DNA of 64,000 nucleotides, from NCBI RefSeq assembly GCF_004770765.1, contig NZ_RQFK01000033.1, positions 355,442 through 419,441 of the forward strand, written 5' to 3'. Positions 39,346 to 47,838 of the stretch are shown piece by piece (within the stretch, counting starts at the first letter, position 1; each line of letters starts with the position of its first letter). Source of the DNA: Leptospira noumeaensis (GTDB lineage: Bacteria; Spirochaetota; Leptospiria; Leptospirales; Leptospiraceae). Both the position numbers and the translations under genes were made by a program. The notes under the pieces were generated by a model, which made no database searches, was not told the origin of the DNA, and saw only the letters and a program-made list of their open reading frames with translations.

Positions 39346-39801
39346 ATGTCATATAGGAAGAAAATGAAGAAAAAGAAATCCGTAAAGAAGGCCAAAAAAA
39401 GGAAGCCGGTAGTGTATACCGAGAGTGACTTTATTGTAAAACCTTCCTCTGTTCCCAATATTGGAATGGGACTATTCACCAAACAAACATTATATAAGGG
39501 AGATACCGTTGGTTATTACATGGGTAAAATCATTACCGATGAACAAGCGGAATCGAACAAATACGTAGACTCAAAATACCTACTTTGGATCTGTAAAGAC
39601 TGGTGGATTTATGGGGAAGGACGCGAGTCGAATTACACCCGTTACATTAACCACTCTTCAAAACCCAATGCAGAACTCATCACATCTGTCAGATGGAAAA
39701 CAGCTAGGTTTAAAGTATTAAAAACAATCCCAGAAGGATCAGAAATATTTTTTGATTATGGAAAGGACTACTGGGACAATGTGGACTTCAAACCGAAGTA
39801 A
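39346..39801 (+). CDS. SET-domain protein, putative lysine methyltransferase
   Basis: A 151-residue protein with a Lys/Arg-rich N terminus (about 1-22) and a complete small SET domain. It has [21 protein letters not shown], the [12 protein letters not shown] motif that binds SAM, and the late FFDYGKDYW with the catalytic-type Tyr. Bacterial SET proteins methylate lysines on basic proteins or ribosomal proteins; the target here is unknown. It is a single gene transcribed divergently from the 50-residue gene. Confidence 0.88.
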   Translation: MSYRKKMKKKKSVKKAKKRKPVVYTESDFIVKPSSVPNIGMGLFTKQTLYKGDTVGYYMGKIITDEQAESNKYVDSKYLLWICKDWWIYGEGRESNYTRYINHSSKPNAELITSVRWKTARFKVLKTIPEGSEIFFDYGKDYWDNVDFKPK

Positions 39802-39818
39802 GAAGAATTGAATTTTAA

Positions 39819-39840
39819 AGGGCCAGAATCATCTGGCCTT
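39819..39840. terminator. Hairpin between SET gene and small membrane protein gene
   Basis: Stem GGCCAG (39821-39826) with CTGGCC (39833-39838), extended by A-T pairs, in the gap between two convergent genes. The A/T flanks could make it work in either direction, better on the minus strand (CCTTTAAAATT). It is moderately convincing as a terminator. Confidence 0.55.
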
Positions 39841-39871
39841 AGACAAAAGTAAATTTTTTGGAAAAGATCTC

Positions 39872-40078
39872 CTAAAGGAGACCGTTATTTCCAAAAGAGG
39901 ATTTCGTGGAGGTTTTGAGAGCATCAGAAGCTTCCAAAGCTTCCGTATACCGAATGACTGAATCATCCATACGAAACACTCCTTCTGTCGTTTCTCTATG
40001 CACAAACCGACAAACCAGTAAATTTGCAGCAAAAAAGAGAACCGCGAGAACCAAGGGAAAACGATACGAATTCGACAT
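39872..40078 (-). CDS. Small single-span membrane protein, unknown
   Basis: A 68-residue protein with one hydrophobic helix (FPLVLAVLFFAANLLVC, about 7-23) and a charged tail. A ribosome-binding site (GGAGGG) lies five bases before the ATG, which supports it being real. No family recognised. Another frame over the same bases is a shadow. Confidence 0.6.
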   Translation of the reverse strand: MSNSYRFPLVLAVLFFAANLLVCRFVHRETTEGVFRMDDSVIRYTEALEASDALKTSTKSSFGNNGLL

Positions 40079-40146
40079 AAAACCCTCCGATTTAAGTAAA
40101 GCCTCTTACCCGGCTCTCTCCAGGCAAGAAATTTTTTAGAAGAATT

Positions 40147-41739
40147 CTAATAGAAATCTTCCACCCGAATGTCCGGGAACACATTGTTCTCTGATTCGGC
40201 CGCTAAAAGAATTCCCTCATCGACAGTCCCTGTGAGCATTTCCTCCAAAGTTAGAAAGAGATTGGTGTGCACATTGGTACGCCGAACAGCATAATCCACC
40301 ATGGTTCCCGTTTTCATAATGAAGGCCCAGTCGCTACTTTGTAAGAGAAGGAGCTCCCTACCCATTTGTTTCAAAATTCGTTTTTGTAATTCGCTTCCAT
40401 TGGACCCAAATTCATGGGCCCTCTGGTGCATTCGGATGCTAAGACCATGAATGAGCGGATAAATCCAATCGTTTGTGGGATTTAGCCAAACCTCTCCATA
40501 TCCATTTTCTCCCCAACTGGACATTTTCATTTCCACTGACTGCACCCGAGGGAGGGCCCTTGCTGCTTCTAAGGGATGGGAAAGTTTGATGGTGTTTTGG
40601 TTGAAGTGGATTTTTTTAAATAGAAATTCGATAAACTGTGGGCCTTCATACCACCAGTGGCCATACAATTCCGCATCATAGGGAGAAACGATTACCGCTT
40701 GTTGTTTGTTAGTCTCAAACAATTCTTCCGCTTGCCGGATGCGGTTTCGTAAAAAATCTTCCGCATGGTTTCCGGCCGCTTCCATCGCCCAGTCCGGATG
40801 GTAATAGCCCTTGTCGGAAGTTTTGCCAGTGATCCGAAAGTATTTGATACCAGTATTGATCCTAACTCCATTGGAATCTAAATAAGGAGAAATTTCTTCC
40901 CAAGGAAGGTCGTGGCCAATGTCTCTATAGTATTCTCTGTACCGAAAATCTCCGGGATACCCATCAATGGAACTCCAGACTTGTTTGCTACTTTCAGGAT
41001 CTCTCCCAAAAGCAAACACCCCATACCCTACTTCGACCGGGGCATAGACACCGAATTTTGGTCTGGGACTCGCATGTGTAACCCCATGGGTATCCACAAA
41101 AAAGTACCGAAACCCTTCTCGGTCTAACTCCTCTTCTAGTTTTTGAGTGTAACCACATTCCGAAAGCCAAATTCCTTTCGGGTCCCTTCCCCAAATGCGC
41201 CGGAAGGTCCTCCTTCCATTTTTCAATTGAGAACGAAAGATAGAAGGTTCCGAATCATAAAAAGGAAGGAAGGCATGAGTCGCAGGACTTGTCATGATTT
41301 CCAATTCCCCTGACTCCACAAAAGGCAAAAAACTTTTGGTTAAATCTCCCTTCGTTTCTTCAAAGATAGACTCTGTATCTAAAAAATGTTCTAAGTATCT
41401 TGTGGCGAGGTAATGCAGATGCGGGTCTTTGGCATTTCGTTTGGTTTCCTGTTTTGCCAGAGTGATTAAATTCTTTATGTACTTTCGAAATCCATTTTGT
41501 AAATAGGGATCTGTCAGCATAAGGGATAATGTGGGAGTGAAAGACATGGTGATCCGAAAGGGAACGGATTCTTTTTTTAGATTCCGAAAGACTCGGATGA
41601 GAGGGATATAGGTTTCTAGAATGGCTTCGTTTAACCAGTTTTCTTCGATAAAAGGAGTGGAGTAGCCAGGGTGTCTAACAAATGGTAGGTGAGCGTGTAA
41701 TACGAAAACCAAATGCCCTTTTAAAAAATGGTTCATCAC
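40147..41739 (-). CDS. GH57 family glucan branching enzyme-like protein
   Basis: A 530-residue glycoside hydrolase family 57 protein. Family hallmarks are LHAHLPFVRHPG near the start, a GIWLSECGY segment with the nucleophile Glu, and SPYDAELYGHWWYEG with the acid/base Asp. The C-terminal helical part (with DUF1957-like sequence) is present. Such enzymes form alpha-1,6 branches in glycogen-like glucans. The gene overlaps the upstream DUF4912 gene by 4 bases; these two families often occur side by side. Confidence 0.9.
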   Translation of the reverse strand: MMNHFLKGHLVFVLHAHLPFVRHPGYSTPFIEENWLNEAILETYIPLIRVFRNLKKESVPFRITMSFTPTLSLMLTDPYLQNGFRKYIKNLITLAKQETKRNAKDPHLHYLATRYLEHFLDTESIFEETKGDLTKSFLPFVESGELEIMTSPATHAFLPFYDSEPSIFRSQLKNGRRTFRRIWGRDPKGIWLSECGYTQKLEEELDREGFRYFFVDTHGVTHASPRPKFGVYAPVEVGYGVFAFGRDPESSKQVWSSIDGYPGDFRYREYYRDIGHDLPWEEISPYLDSNGVRINTGIKYFRITGKTSDKGYYHPDWAMEAAGNHAEDFLRNRIRQAEELFETNKQQAVIVSPYDAELYGHWWYEGPQFIEFLFKKIHFNQNTIKLSHPLEAARALPRVQSVEMKMSSWGENGYGEVWLNPTNDWIYPLIHGLSIRMHQRAHEFGSNGSELQKRILKQMGRELLLLQSSDWAFIMKTGTMVDYAVRRTNVHTNLFLTLEEMLTGTVDEGILLAAESENNVFPDIRVEDFY

Positions 41740-42491
41740 AAAAGTCCTTTGCCTGATCCCGATCCATTGGCAAAACCTGAATGTGGCTGGTTTTGGTCTC
41801 GGCTTTTTTCCATTTGTTCTTTAGAACGAGGGTTCACATAGAATTCAGAGGCGTCTCCATCTTTCACATAGTATTCATCACTGCCCACAGATTTGGCGAC
41901 AAGTCCCATCGTAATCCATTGGGGGTGGATCCATTCCTTATCCAAACGAAAGGATTCGGTTCCGCCAGGGAGATCCTTTCCAGAAGAATGGAGAGTCGAA
42001 ACTTCTTTTTTTTCGGAAGAAACAAGGATAGAAGTTTGGATCTCTCTGACAGGAAACATAAACTTTAAATAATAAGATTCTGTAAAGGGAGCGAGATCAT
42101 AAATTTCGGTTCGTTCGCTTCCAAAGATATTTTTATATTCAACCTTCAAACGGAATCGAAATCCATCGGTAGTTGGAGAGTCCAAATCAACGAGCAGATT
42201 CTTTAAGGTTGTTTCAGAAAATTTCCAAAACACAAAGGCCTCTTTTGGTGTTCGCACAAGAACTCGAATGAGATCCTCACTAGGAAATTCAGGGTGTTTG
42301 GTAAACTTGGAATCGTTGTAAATGGATTTTAGCGCTGGTTCTTGCGAAGATATTTCCTTTTGTTTTGCTGTTTTTTTGGCAACTTTCTTCGCAGCAGTTT
42401 TTACTGACTTCTCATTGGCAGTGGCAACTGTGGTTTTCTTTTTTGGGGCAGATTTTTTCTTTGCACCATCTTTTTTTTCTTCATTTGCCAT
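41736..42491 (-). CDS. DUF4912 protein with Lys/Ala-rich N terminus
   Basis: A 251-residue protein. Its first 50 residues are Lys/Ala-rich and low in complexity (AKKKSAPKKKTTVAT). The remainder matches the DUF4912 type: EDLIRVLVRTPKEAFVFWKFSE, then RFRLKVEY, IYDLAPFTESYYLKFMFPV and a C-terminal WIHPQWI. The function is unknown. Because it is coupled to the GH57 gene, a role in polysaccharide metabolism is likely. It diverges from the HPF gene. Confidence 0.85.
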   Translation of the reverse strand: MANEEKKDGAKKKSAPKKKTTVATANEKSVKTAAKKVAKKTAKQKEISSQEPALKSIYNDSKFTKHPEFPSEDLIRVLVRTPKEAFVFWKFSETTLKNLLVDLDSPTTDGFRFRLKVEYKNIFGSERTEIYDLAPFTESYYLKFMFPVREIQTSILVSSEKKEVSTLHSSGKDLPGGTESFRLDKEWIHPQWITMGLVAKSVGSDEYYVKDGDASEFYVNPRSKEQMEKSRDQNQPHSGFANGSGSGKGLL

Positions 42492-42594
42492 CCTCCAAGC
42501 TTAAAGACGAGAAACACTCACCTTCAATTCTTTTTTATTTGACGTTTGCTTTTTTTCCAAAATACAATCTATCCATACCAAATTGGGACAAACT

Positions 42595-42882
42595 ATGAAA
42601 ATCAATTATACCTGGAAACATTTAGACCGCTCCGAAGCGGCTGAAAAATACGCGGACGAAAAATTAGAACGAGTATCAAAATACGTTCAAAAAATCGTAT
42701 CCTGTGAAGTATCATTTGAAGCCATTCATGGAGAAATCCACTCTAACATGAAGTTACATGCTGATGGTAACAATTTCAACGCTCACAACCAAGACAAAGA
42801 TGTATATGTTTGTATCGATGGATTAGAAGATAAAATTCTATCCCAAACAAGCAAACACCACGATAAAAAAAGCCAACACTAA
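42595..42882 (+). CDS. hpf: Ribosome hibernation promoting factor, short form
   Basis: A 95-residue protein of the HPF/RaiA family that binds the small ribosomal subunit in stationary phase. It has the start MKINYTWKHLDRSEAAEKYA, the KLHADGNNFNAHNQDKDVYVCID strand pair and the IDGLEDKI helix. It lacks the C-terminal dimerisation domain of long HPF, as in gamma-proteobacterial short forms. The ATG at 42595 starts the domain; a start 12 bases upstream is unlikely. Divergent from DUF4912. Confidence 0.88.
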   Translation: MKINYTWKHLDRSEAAEKYADEKLERVSKYVQKIVSCEVSFEAIHGEIHSNMKLHADGNNFNAHNQDKDVYVCIDGLEDKILSQTSKHHDKKSQH

Positions 42883-42890
42883 TCTCTAGA

Positions 42891-43763
42891 ATGATTCAGA
42901 AGTCGGAAGAAGCACTCACCTATCTTTCTAATGGTGAGTTTGAAACTGCAAAATCACTTTATTCCGTACTTCTGGACAGGGATCCACTTGATCTTGCTTC
43001 CATCAGCGGATTTTATATAGCCAGTTTTTGGGATCATAGACTTGATCTAATTCTAAAAACAAGGGAAGGTAAAGATAGAGGCAAACTCCTCCTTTCTCTC
43101 TTTGCCGATTTTGAATCCGAAATTCGAAAACGTGGGTATCATAACACTGACAGTTTTTTTGCCACCCAAGATTGTATTTTAAAAGAAGCACGTGACCATT
43201 TAAAACTAGCTTACCAGTGGGAAGGAGCCAATGCCCTCGACAAAGACTTGTTACGTGATCTTGCGGCCTGTCTCATCAAAATCAAAGACTATGGAATGGC
43301 ACTCGAAGTCCTACTGTATGGTGGGAACAAACAATCTCCCGTCCTACTCTACTTTTTAGCAGAAACACAAGTCATGACAGGAAATGAAAGAGAAGGAATC
43401 GAAACCTATCGAAATGCCTTTTTAAATGACCCGCAACTTTTTCCTCATACCATCGTTCGTTGGCCGCCCCTCCTCACCCTCATCCAAAAGGCAAGTGAAA
43501 TCACCACAAAAGAAGAAGAGATGAAGGAACTCGTTCCCGTCCTTGCTTGGCGCGAAGGTATTTTTCATCCTTATACGAAAAAGGACGAATCCACAATCCA
43601 AATTTGGTTTTCGGAATTAAAGAGACTGGCAGATAGTAAAGAAAGGAGTGGTGGGTCGTTTCGTTTAGAAGCAAGGATTGAACAATTTGCCCTTGCCATT
43701 TTGCATTCGGCTGACGACATCCGTTCTCGGGATGCCGTCCAATTTGCCAAAGGATTTGTTTAA
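42891..43763 (+). CDS. TPR-like helical protein, unknown
   Basis: A 290-residue cytoplasmic protein composed of helical hairpins like degenerate tetratricopeptide repeats (ALTYLSNGEFETAKSLYSVL, LLYFLAETQVMTGNEREGIE). It starts 8 bases after hpf and is likely co-transcribed with it. No known role. Convergent to the putative anti-sigma gene with only 4 bases between. Confidence 0.75.
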   Translation: MIQKSEEALTYLSNGEFETAKSLYSVLLDRDPLDLASISGFYIASFWDHRLDLILKTREGKDRGKLLLSLFADFESEIRKRGYHNTDSFFATQDCILKEARDHLKLAYQWEGANALDKDLLRDLAACLIKIKDYGMALEVLLYGGNKQSPVLLYFLAETQVMTGNEREGIETYRNAFLNDPQLFPHTIVRWPPLLTLIQKASEITTKEEEMKELVPVLAWREGIFHPYTKKDESTIQIWFSELKRLADSKERSGGSFRLEARIEQFALAILHSADDIRSRDAVQFAKGFV

Positions 43764-43767
43764 AGAT

Positions 43768-44328
43768 TTATCTTTCGATCGATTCGATAAGAAGTCTTAA
43801 CTCATCAGCAGAAGATTCTCTTCCTGTTTTTTCATAATACAATTCCAGTTCACGAAGACCGTAAACAGAACCAGGAGCCGATCGCAAACGATCGAGTAAC
43901 ATGCGTTTTTGGTAGGATTCATTTAGATCGAGGCTAGTTGGTTCGTATTGGTAGTTGTTTTGTTCAATCACAACACCTGCCGTGTCATTCGTTCCCGCAA
44001 GAGTTGTTGGTTCTTGGGAATTACGAGTGGCAAGCACAAACACTAAACTAAGAGCCATCACAGCAGAAAAGGAATACTGAACGGTTCTGTTTTCTACAAG
44101 GTCTCGGAAAGTGAAGGAAATCTTTTGGTTGGGTTTGTCGATGGTGACGGATTCAAGAAGATTGAAAAGGCGGGTGTCGAAGTCTTTGGACATTCGCGGA
44201 AGGATGGTATCTTCCTTTTCCTTTACTCTTTGGAAAAGAGAACAAATCTTATTTTCCAAAACCACGTTGTCTGTCTCTTCAGGAAAGAGACCCGGATATT
44301 GTGAACGAAACCAATCTTTTAAACTCAT
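43768..44328 (-). CDS. Putative membrane anti-sigma factor
   Basis: A 186-residue protein from the ATG at 44328. A soluble N-terminal part (about 1-85) would face the cytoplasm, a single hydrophobic helix (SFSAVMALSLVFVLA) spans the membrane, and about 80 polar residues follow outside. The position directly behind the ECF sigma gene (4-base gap) and this layout suggest an anti-sigma factor. No HxxxCxxC zinc motif is present, so the call depends on context. Confidence 0.65.
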   Translation of the reverse strand: MSLKDWFRSQYPGLFPEETDNVVLENKICSLFQRVKEKEDTILPRMSKDFDTRLFNLLESVTIDKPNQKISFTFRDLVENRTVQYSFSAVMALSLVFVLATRNSQEPTTLAGTNDTAGVVIEQNNYQYEPTSLDLNESYQKRMLLDRLRSAPGSVYGLRELELYYEKTGRESSADELRLLIESIER

Positions 44329-44332
44329 AAAC

Positions 44333-44911
44333 TTATTTTTCAAAGAACCCTTCTCCCTTTTCGTCTTTCTGGATGAGGTGCTTCAAAAACTCCTTGGCCT
44401 TGAAGAGACGACTCTTAACCGTACCTACATTACATTCCATGATCTCAGCAATTTCGTTATACGAAAGATTTTCGAAATAACGAAGTTCCAAAACCTGTTT
44501 GTAGGAATCTTCTAAGAGTGCAATCTTATCCATTAGATAACGAGACTCTTCAGAAAGTTCCAATTTTTTTTCATATCCGACACGAGAATCCACAAATTGG
44601 TTATCTCCCGAGTCATCCATGGGTTTTTCCCTACCTCTTTTCTTCTTAGCAAGTAAATCCTTGGACTTATTCACCACGATTCGGTAGAGCCAGGTATAAA
44701 CTCCGGCCTCGGCTCGAAAGTTTTGGATGGATTTATAACCAGAAATGAGAGCGTCTTGGACAATATCCTCCGCATCGTCTCCATCTTTTACCATGGAAAC
44801 CGCTTTGCGGAACAATCGTTCCCGAAATGGGGACACTAAGGTCATGTAGGCAGTCGGATCCCCTGCTTTGATCTTTTGGAGTAGGATTTTTTCCTTCTCC
44901 CGCAGGGTCAT
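44333..44911 (-). CDS. ECF-type RNA polymerase sigma factor (RpoE-like)
   Basis: A 192-residue ECF sigma factor from the ATG at 44911. Region 2 contains AVSMVKDGDDAEDIVQDALI and the TWLYRIVVNKSKDLLAKKKR segment. Region 4 contains YKQVLELRYFENLSYNEIAEI and the GTVKSRLFKAKEFLK helix. Unlike the CHAT-linked sigma factor at 14.3 kb, it has a conventional layout with a membrane anti-sigma candidate immediately downstream. The signal is unknown. Confidence 0.92.
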   Translation of the reverse strand: MTLREKEKILLQKIKAGDPTAYMTLVSPFRERLFRKAVSMVKDGDDAEDIVQDALISGYKSIQNFRAEAGVYTWLYRIVVNKSKDLLAKKKRGREKPMDDSGDNQFVDSRVGYEKKLELSEESRYLMDKIALLEDSYKQVLELRYFENLSYNEIAEIMECNVGTVKSRLFKAKEFLKHLIQKDEKGEGFFEK

Positions 44912-45002
44912 ATTTTTGCCTTCTAGGGGGCGTTGCGGCATGAAGCCCAGGATTTCGAATCCGAGAATTCTATCAATGTTTTTCGGTTTTCCGTGGAGCC
45001 GT

Positions 45003-46829
45003 CTAGATCCTGTGAAACATAGTTTCTAGATCTTTTCTCGTGAGTTTGATCAGTGTCGGCCGACCGTGGGGACAAAGGGACGGGTTTTCACAGTAGGACA
45101 ATCTTTGTAACAATTCCCCAATGATGGGATCCGAGACCTGGTCTCCCTTTTTTATGGCCGACCGACAAGCCACACATTTGGCCATTTCATCATAGAGTTC
45201 TTTGTCTTCGGGGTCTTTTTGTTTGAACCTTTCCCATAAATCCAAGATGGTTTCTGTTTCTTTACCCGGATCAATATAAGAAGGCACTTCCCGGATGAGA
45301 ATGGTTCCTCCCGAAAATGGTTCGAGAGTGATCCCGAGTTCGGAAAACCTATGTTTCTCTTCTAACATTTCTTCGGCTTCTTCTTTCGTGAGTTCCAAAC
45401 GAATGGGTGTGAGTAGACTTTGGGATTTATAGGCTTTGGATTTTAAGTCACGCAATACTTCTTCGTAACGAATCCTTTCGTGGGCCGTATGTTGGTCGAT
45501 GATGTAAAGACCGTCCTCTGCTTCAGCGAGAATAAATGTCTCAAACAATACCCCGTAATGTTTTTTCGGAACAAACAAATTGTGTTTGGTGAGATTTTCT
45601 CCTAACAAATGCAAGTTGGTTCCTGCACCAATTCCTTCCAAAGAAAACCCTTGTCTTCCTTCAATGGAACTGGGACCAATGAGTGTTTCACCCTCTGTTT
45701 GGAGATTCCCAAACATCCCTTGTCCAACACCAAACCCAAATCCAGGGCCTCCGAATCCAGATCCAAAAGAAGATTCTCCTCCCCGATTTTCATAAGGGAT
45801 GGGCATAGAAAGCCTACGACGCATTTCTAAAAATTCCACAGGGGTGGAAGTTCGTAAAACTTCTGTAATCCCTTGGAAAAGAATTCCAGTAATTGTCTCT
45901 TCTGATAAAAACCGAACTTCCTTTTTCTGTGGATGGACATTCACATCCACAAACTCACGAGGGAGATCAAAAAATAAATACGCATACGGAAAGGCACCAC
46001 TGGGCAGAAGTTCCCCGTAACAACGTTTGAGAATTTGAGCCGAAAACTTTAATTCCACAGAACGGTTGTTCACAAAGAAAAACTGTCCGGCTCGAGAGGA
46101 TTTATAAAAATCAGGATGAGAGATCCAACCACGAAGGGTCATTCCATTCCGGCTGGAATGGATGGGCAAAAGATGGTCACGTAAGTTTTCGCCGTAAACC
46201 GATAACACGCGTTCGAGGCCATCTTCGGGAACCACATTCAAAACTTCCTTTCCATTTTGCAAATACCGAAATCCAATACTCGGTTCGGAGACTGCCATGG
46301 TTTGGACTCGGGCCCTATTTTTTTTCTCTTCCCCTGTTTCTGTTTTTAGGAATTTCCGTCTAACGGGAGTATTATAAAATAAATCTTTGATTTCAATTTT
46401 AGTGCCCAGAAAAAAAGGGATCTCTTCTTCCGAAACAATTTTTCCTTCTTCGACTGTCACGCGGTAGGCGGTGCGATTTCCTTCTGTTCCCGATTCTAAT
46501 ACCATTCGAGAAACAGAGGCAATGGAAGCAAGGGCCTCTCCCCGAAACCCGAAAGTGAATAGATGTTCTAAGTCATGGAAGTCTTGGATTTTAGAAGTGG
46601 CATAACGTTTGATGGCAAGAGGCAAATCCTCTTTTTGGATCCCATGTCCATTGTCGGAGATCAGGATCCTACCGAACCCAGCGGAATCGGTAGCAATTTC
46701 AATTTTGGTCGCGCCTGCATCGATGGAATTTTCGATGAGTTCTTTCAGAATGGAATGTGTGGATTCAATTACCTCTCCGGCGGCAATTTGGTTGATTAAG
46801 TCCGCCGAAAGTGAATGAATGATGCCCAT
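45003..46829 (-). CDS. mutL: DNA mismatch repair protein MutL
   Basis: A 608-residue GHKL ATPase of mismatch repair. N-terminal motifs are [23 protein letters not shown] and [11 protein letters not shown]. The C-terminal domain has [13 protein letters not shown] (endonuclease DQHA-type motif), [11 protein letters not shown] and CPHGRPT, so it should be a nicking MutL, as in bacteria without MutH. A Gly/Phe-rich linker lies in the middle (about 345-390). The start [20 protein letters not shown] is the family N terminus. Confidence 0.96.
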   Translation of the reverse strand: MGIIHSLSADLINQIAAGEVIESTHSILKELIENSIDAGATKIEIATDSAGFGRILISDNGHGIQKEDLPLAIKRYATSKIQDFHDLEHLFTFGFRGEALASIASVSRMVLESGTEGNRTAYRVTVEEGKIVSEEEIPFFLGTKIEIKDLFYNTPVRRKFLKTETGEEKKNRARVQTMAVSEPSIGFRYLQNGKEVLNVVPEDGLERVLSVYGENLRDHLLPIHSSRNGMTLRGWISHPDFYKSSRAGQFFFVNNRSVELKFSAQILKRCYGELLPSGAFPYAYLFFDLPREFVDVNVHPQKKEVRFLSEETITGILFQGITEVLRTSTPVEFLEMRRRLSMPIPYENRGGESSFGSGFGGPGFGFGVGQGMFGNLQTEGETLIGPSSIEGRQGFSLEGIGAGTNLHLLGENLTKHNLFVPKKHYGVLFETFILAEAEDGLYIIDQHTAHERIRYEEVLRDLKSKAYKSQSLLTPIRLELTKEEAEEMLEEKHRFSELGITLEPFSGGTILIREVPSYIDPGKETETILDLWERFKQKDPEDKELYDEMAKCVACRSAIKKGDQVSDPIIGELLQRLSYCENPSLCPHGRPTLIKLTRKDLETMFHRI

Positions 46830-46870
46830 AGGACAATCATGAGATAGGGAACCTCCCTATCCAGAAAAAT

Positions 46871-47245
46871 TTAGAGTGAATTACAGTCCGCGCAGGTGCC
46901 AGAAACCACAACGTCCACGTGTTTCACTTGGAATCCGAGTCCTTGTAAATCCGTTTCGTCGCTGAGTTTTAAAGGAGCTACATCCAATACCTTTCCACAC
47001 TCATGACAAAGCAGGTGGGAATGGTCGTCCAAAAAGGCATCGTAACGAACGGAATCGGATTCGATATTCAGTTTGTTGACCATCTTGTTTTCAACCAAGT
47101 ACTCCAAAGAATTGTAGACGGTGGCAAAACTAATTTTGTCAGCTTTCCCTCTTACGGATTCAAAAACCATCTTTGCAGTGGGGTGGTCCTTTCTTTCTCT
47201 TAGGTCATTAAAAATAAGTTCTCTATGTTTTGTGAGTGCTTTCAT
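46871..47245 (-). CDS. Fur/PerR-family transcriptional regulator
   Basis: A 124-residue winged-helix metal-dependent repressor. The helix-turn-helix is around 20-60 (HPTAKMVFESVRGKADKIS, ATVYNSLEYLVE). The C-terminal part has the two CxxC pairs of a structural zinc (CHEC, CADC) and the HSHLLC segment. Its short acidic N terminus and the DAFLDDHSH pattern are closer to PerR than to Fur. It diverges from a flavin-reductase-like gene, which could be one target. Confidence 0.9.
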   Translation of the reverse strand: MKALTKHRELIFNDLRERKDHPTAKMVFESVRGKADKISFATVYNSLEYLVENKMVNKLNIESDSVRYDAFLDDHSHLLCHECGKVLDVAPLKLSDETDLQGLGFQVKHVDVVVSGTCADCNSL

Positions 47246-47322
47246 ACCATTGCCTTACCCCTAAATCATTCGCAAATTATCAAAGGGTCAAATGGAATTT
47301 GGTTTTTAGAATCCTTCCAGAA

Positions 47323-47338
47323 ATTGATATTTGTCAAT
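47323..47338. promoter_or_regulatory. Inverted repeat upstream of flavin reductase gene
   Basis: Perfect 5-bp arms ATTGA and TCAAT around six bases, 12 bases before the ATG at 47350 and in the gap to the divergent PerR-like regulator. It could be an operator or chance; its first arm overlaps a TTGATA that might be a -35 element. Confidence 0.25.
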
Positions 47339-47349
47339 ACCGAGGTTTT

Positions 47350-47829
47350 ATGCCAGCATCCATCGACCAATTTAAAACTTCACTTTCGCTTTGGGCGAGT
47401 GGAGTTTGTGTGATTACTTATGAATCCAAAGAAAAAAAAGGCGGAATCACTGTTTCTAGTTTTTCTTCTGTTTCCTTAGAACCGCCGTTAGTTTTATTCT
47501 GTTTGGCCAAGAATTCCAGCGCGAAAGAACCCATCGAAAAAGCGGGAAACTTCGTCGTGAATATTCTTTCTTCAGAACAAAAACAAATTTCCGCTGATTT
47601 TGCTTCTGGTTCCCTGGACAAAGCGGTAGTTTTGGAAGGACTGAAACCAGGAACTCTTTCCACCGGAGCCCCGGTTTTACCGGATTCGTTGGCCTCACTC
47701 GACTGTACAGTGAACCAAACCATCGATGCCGGGGACCATTGGATCCTCATAGGTCTTGTGGAAGCAGTGGCAACGAAAGAAGGTTCTCCCCTCCTCTACT
47801 TCAATCGCAATTATAGGGAACTCGTTTAA
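47350..47829 (+). CDS. Flavin reductase-like domain protein
   Basis: A 159-residue protein of the flavin_reduct (FMN-binding split barrel) family: SLSLWASGVCVITYE at the start, then GITVSSFSSVSLEPPLVLFCL and FVVNILSSEQ. These proteins supply reduced FMN or act as the small part of two-component oxygenases; no oxygenase is adjacent. The ATG at 47350 begins the domain, whereas a longer frame upstream has no family similarity. purL starts 9 bases downstream. Confidence 0.88.
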   Translation: MPASIDQFKTSLSLWASGVCVITYESKEKKGGITVSSFSSVSLEPPLVLFCLAKNSSAKEPIEKAGNFVVNILSSEQKQISADFASGSLDKAVVLEGLKPGTLSTGAPVLPDSLASLDCTVNQTIDAGDHWILIGLVEAVATKEGSPLLYFNRNYRELV

Positions 47830-47838
47830 GGAATCAGT

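Noticed and set aside
47225..47349. N-terminal extension of the flavin reductase gene from 47236
   Set aside because: It would overlap the divergent regulator gene start and has no similarity to the family; the ATG at 47350 fits the domain border.
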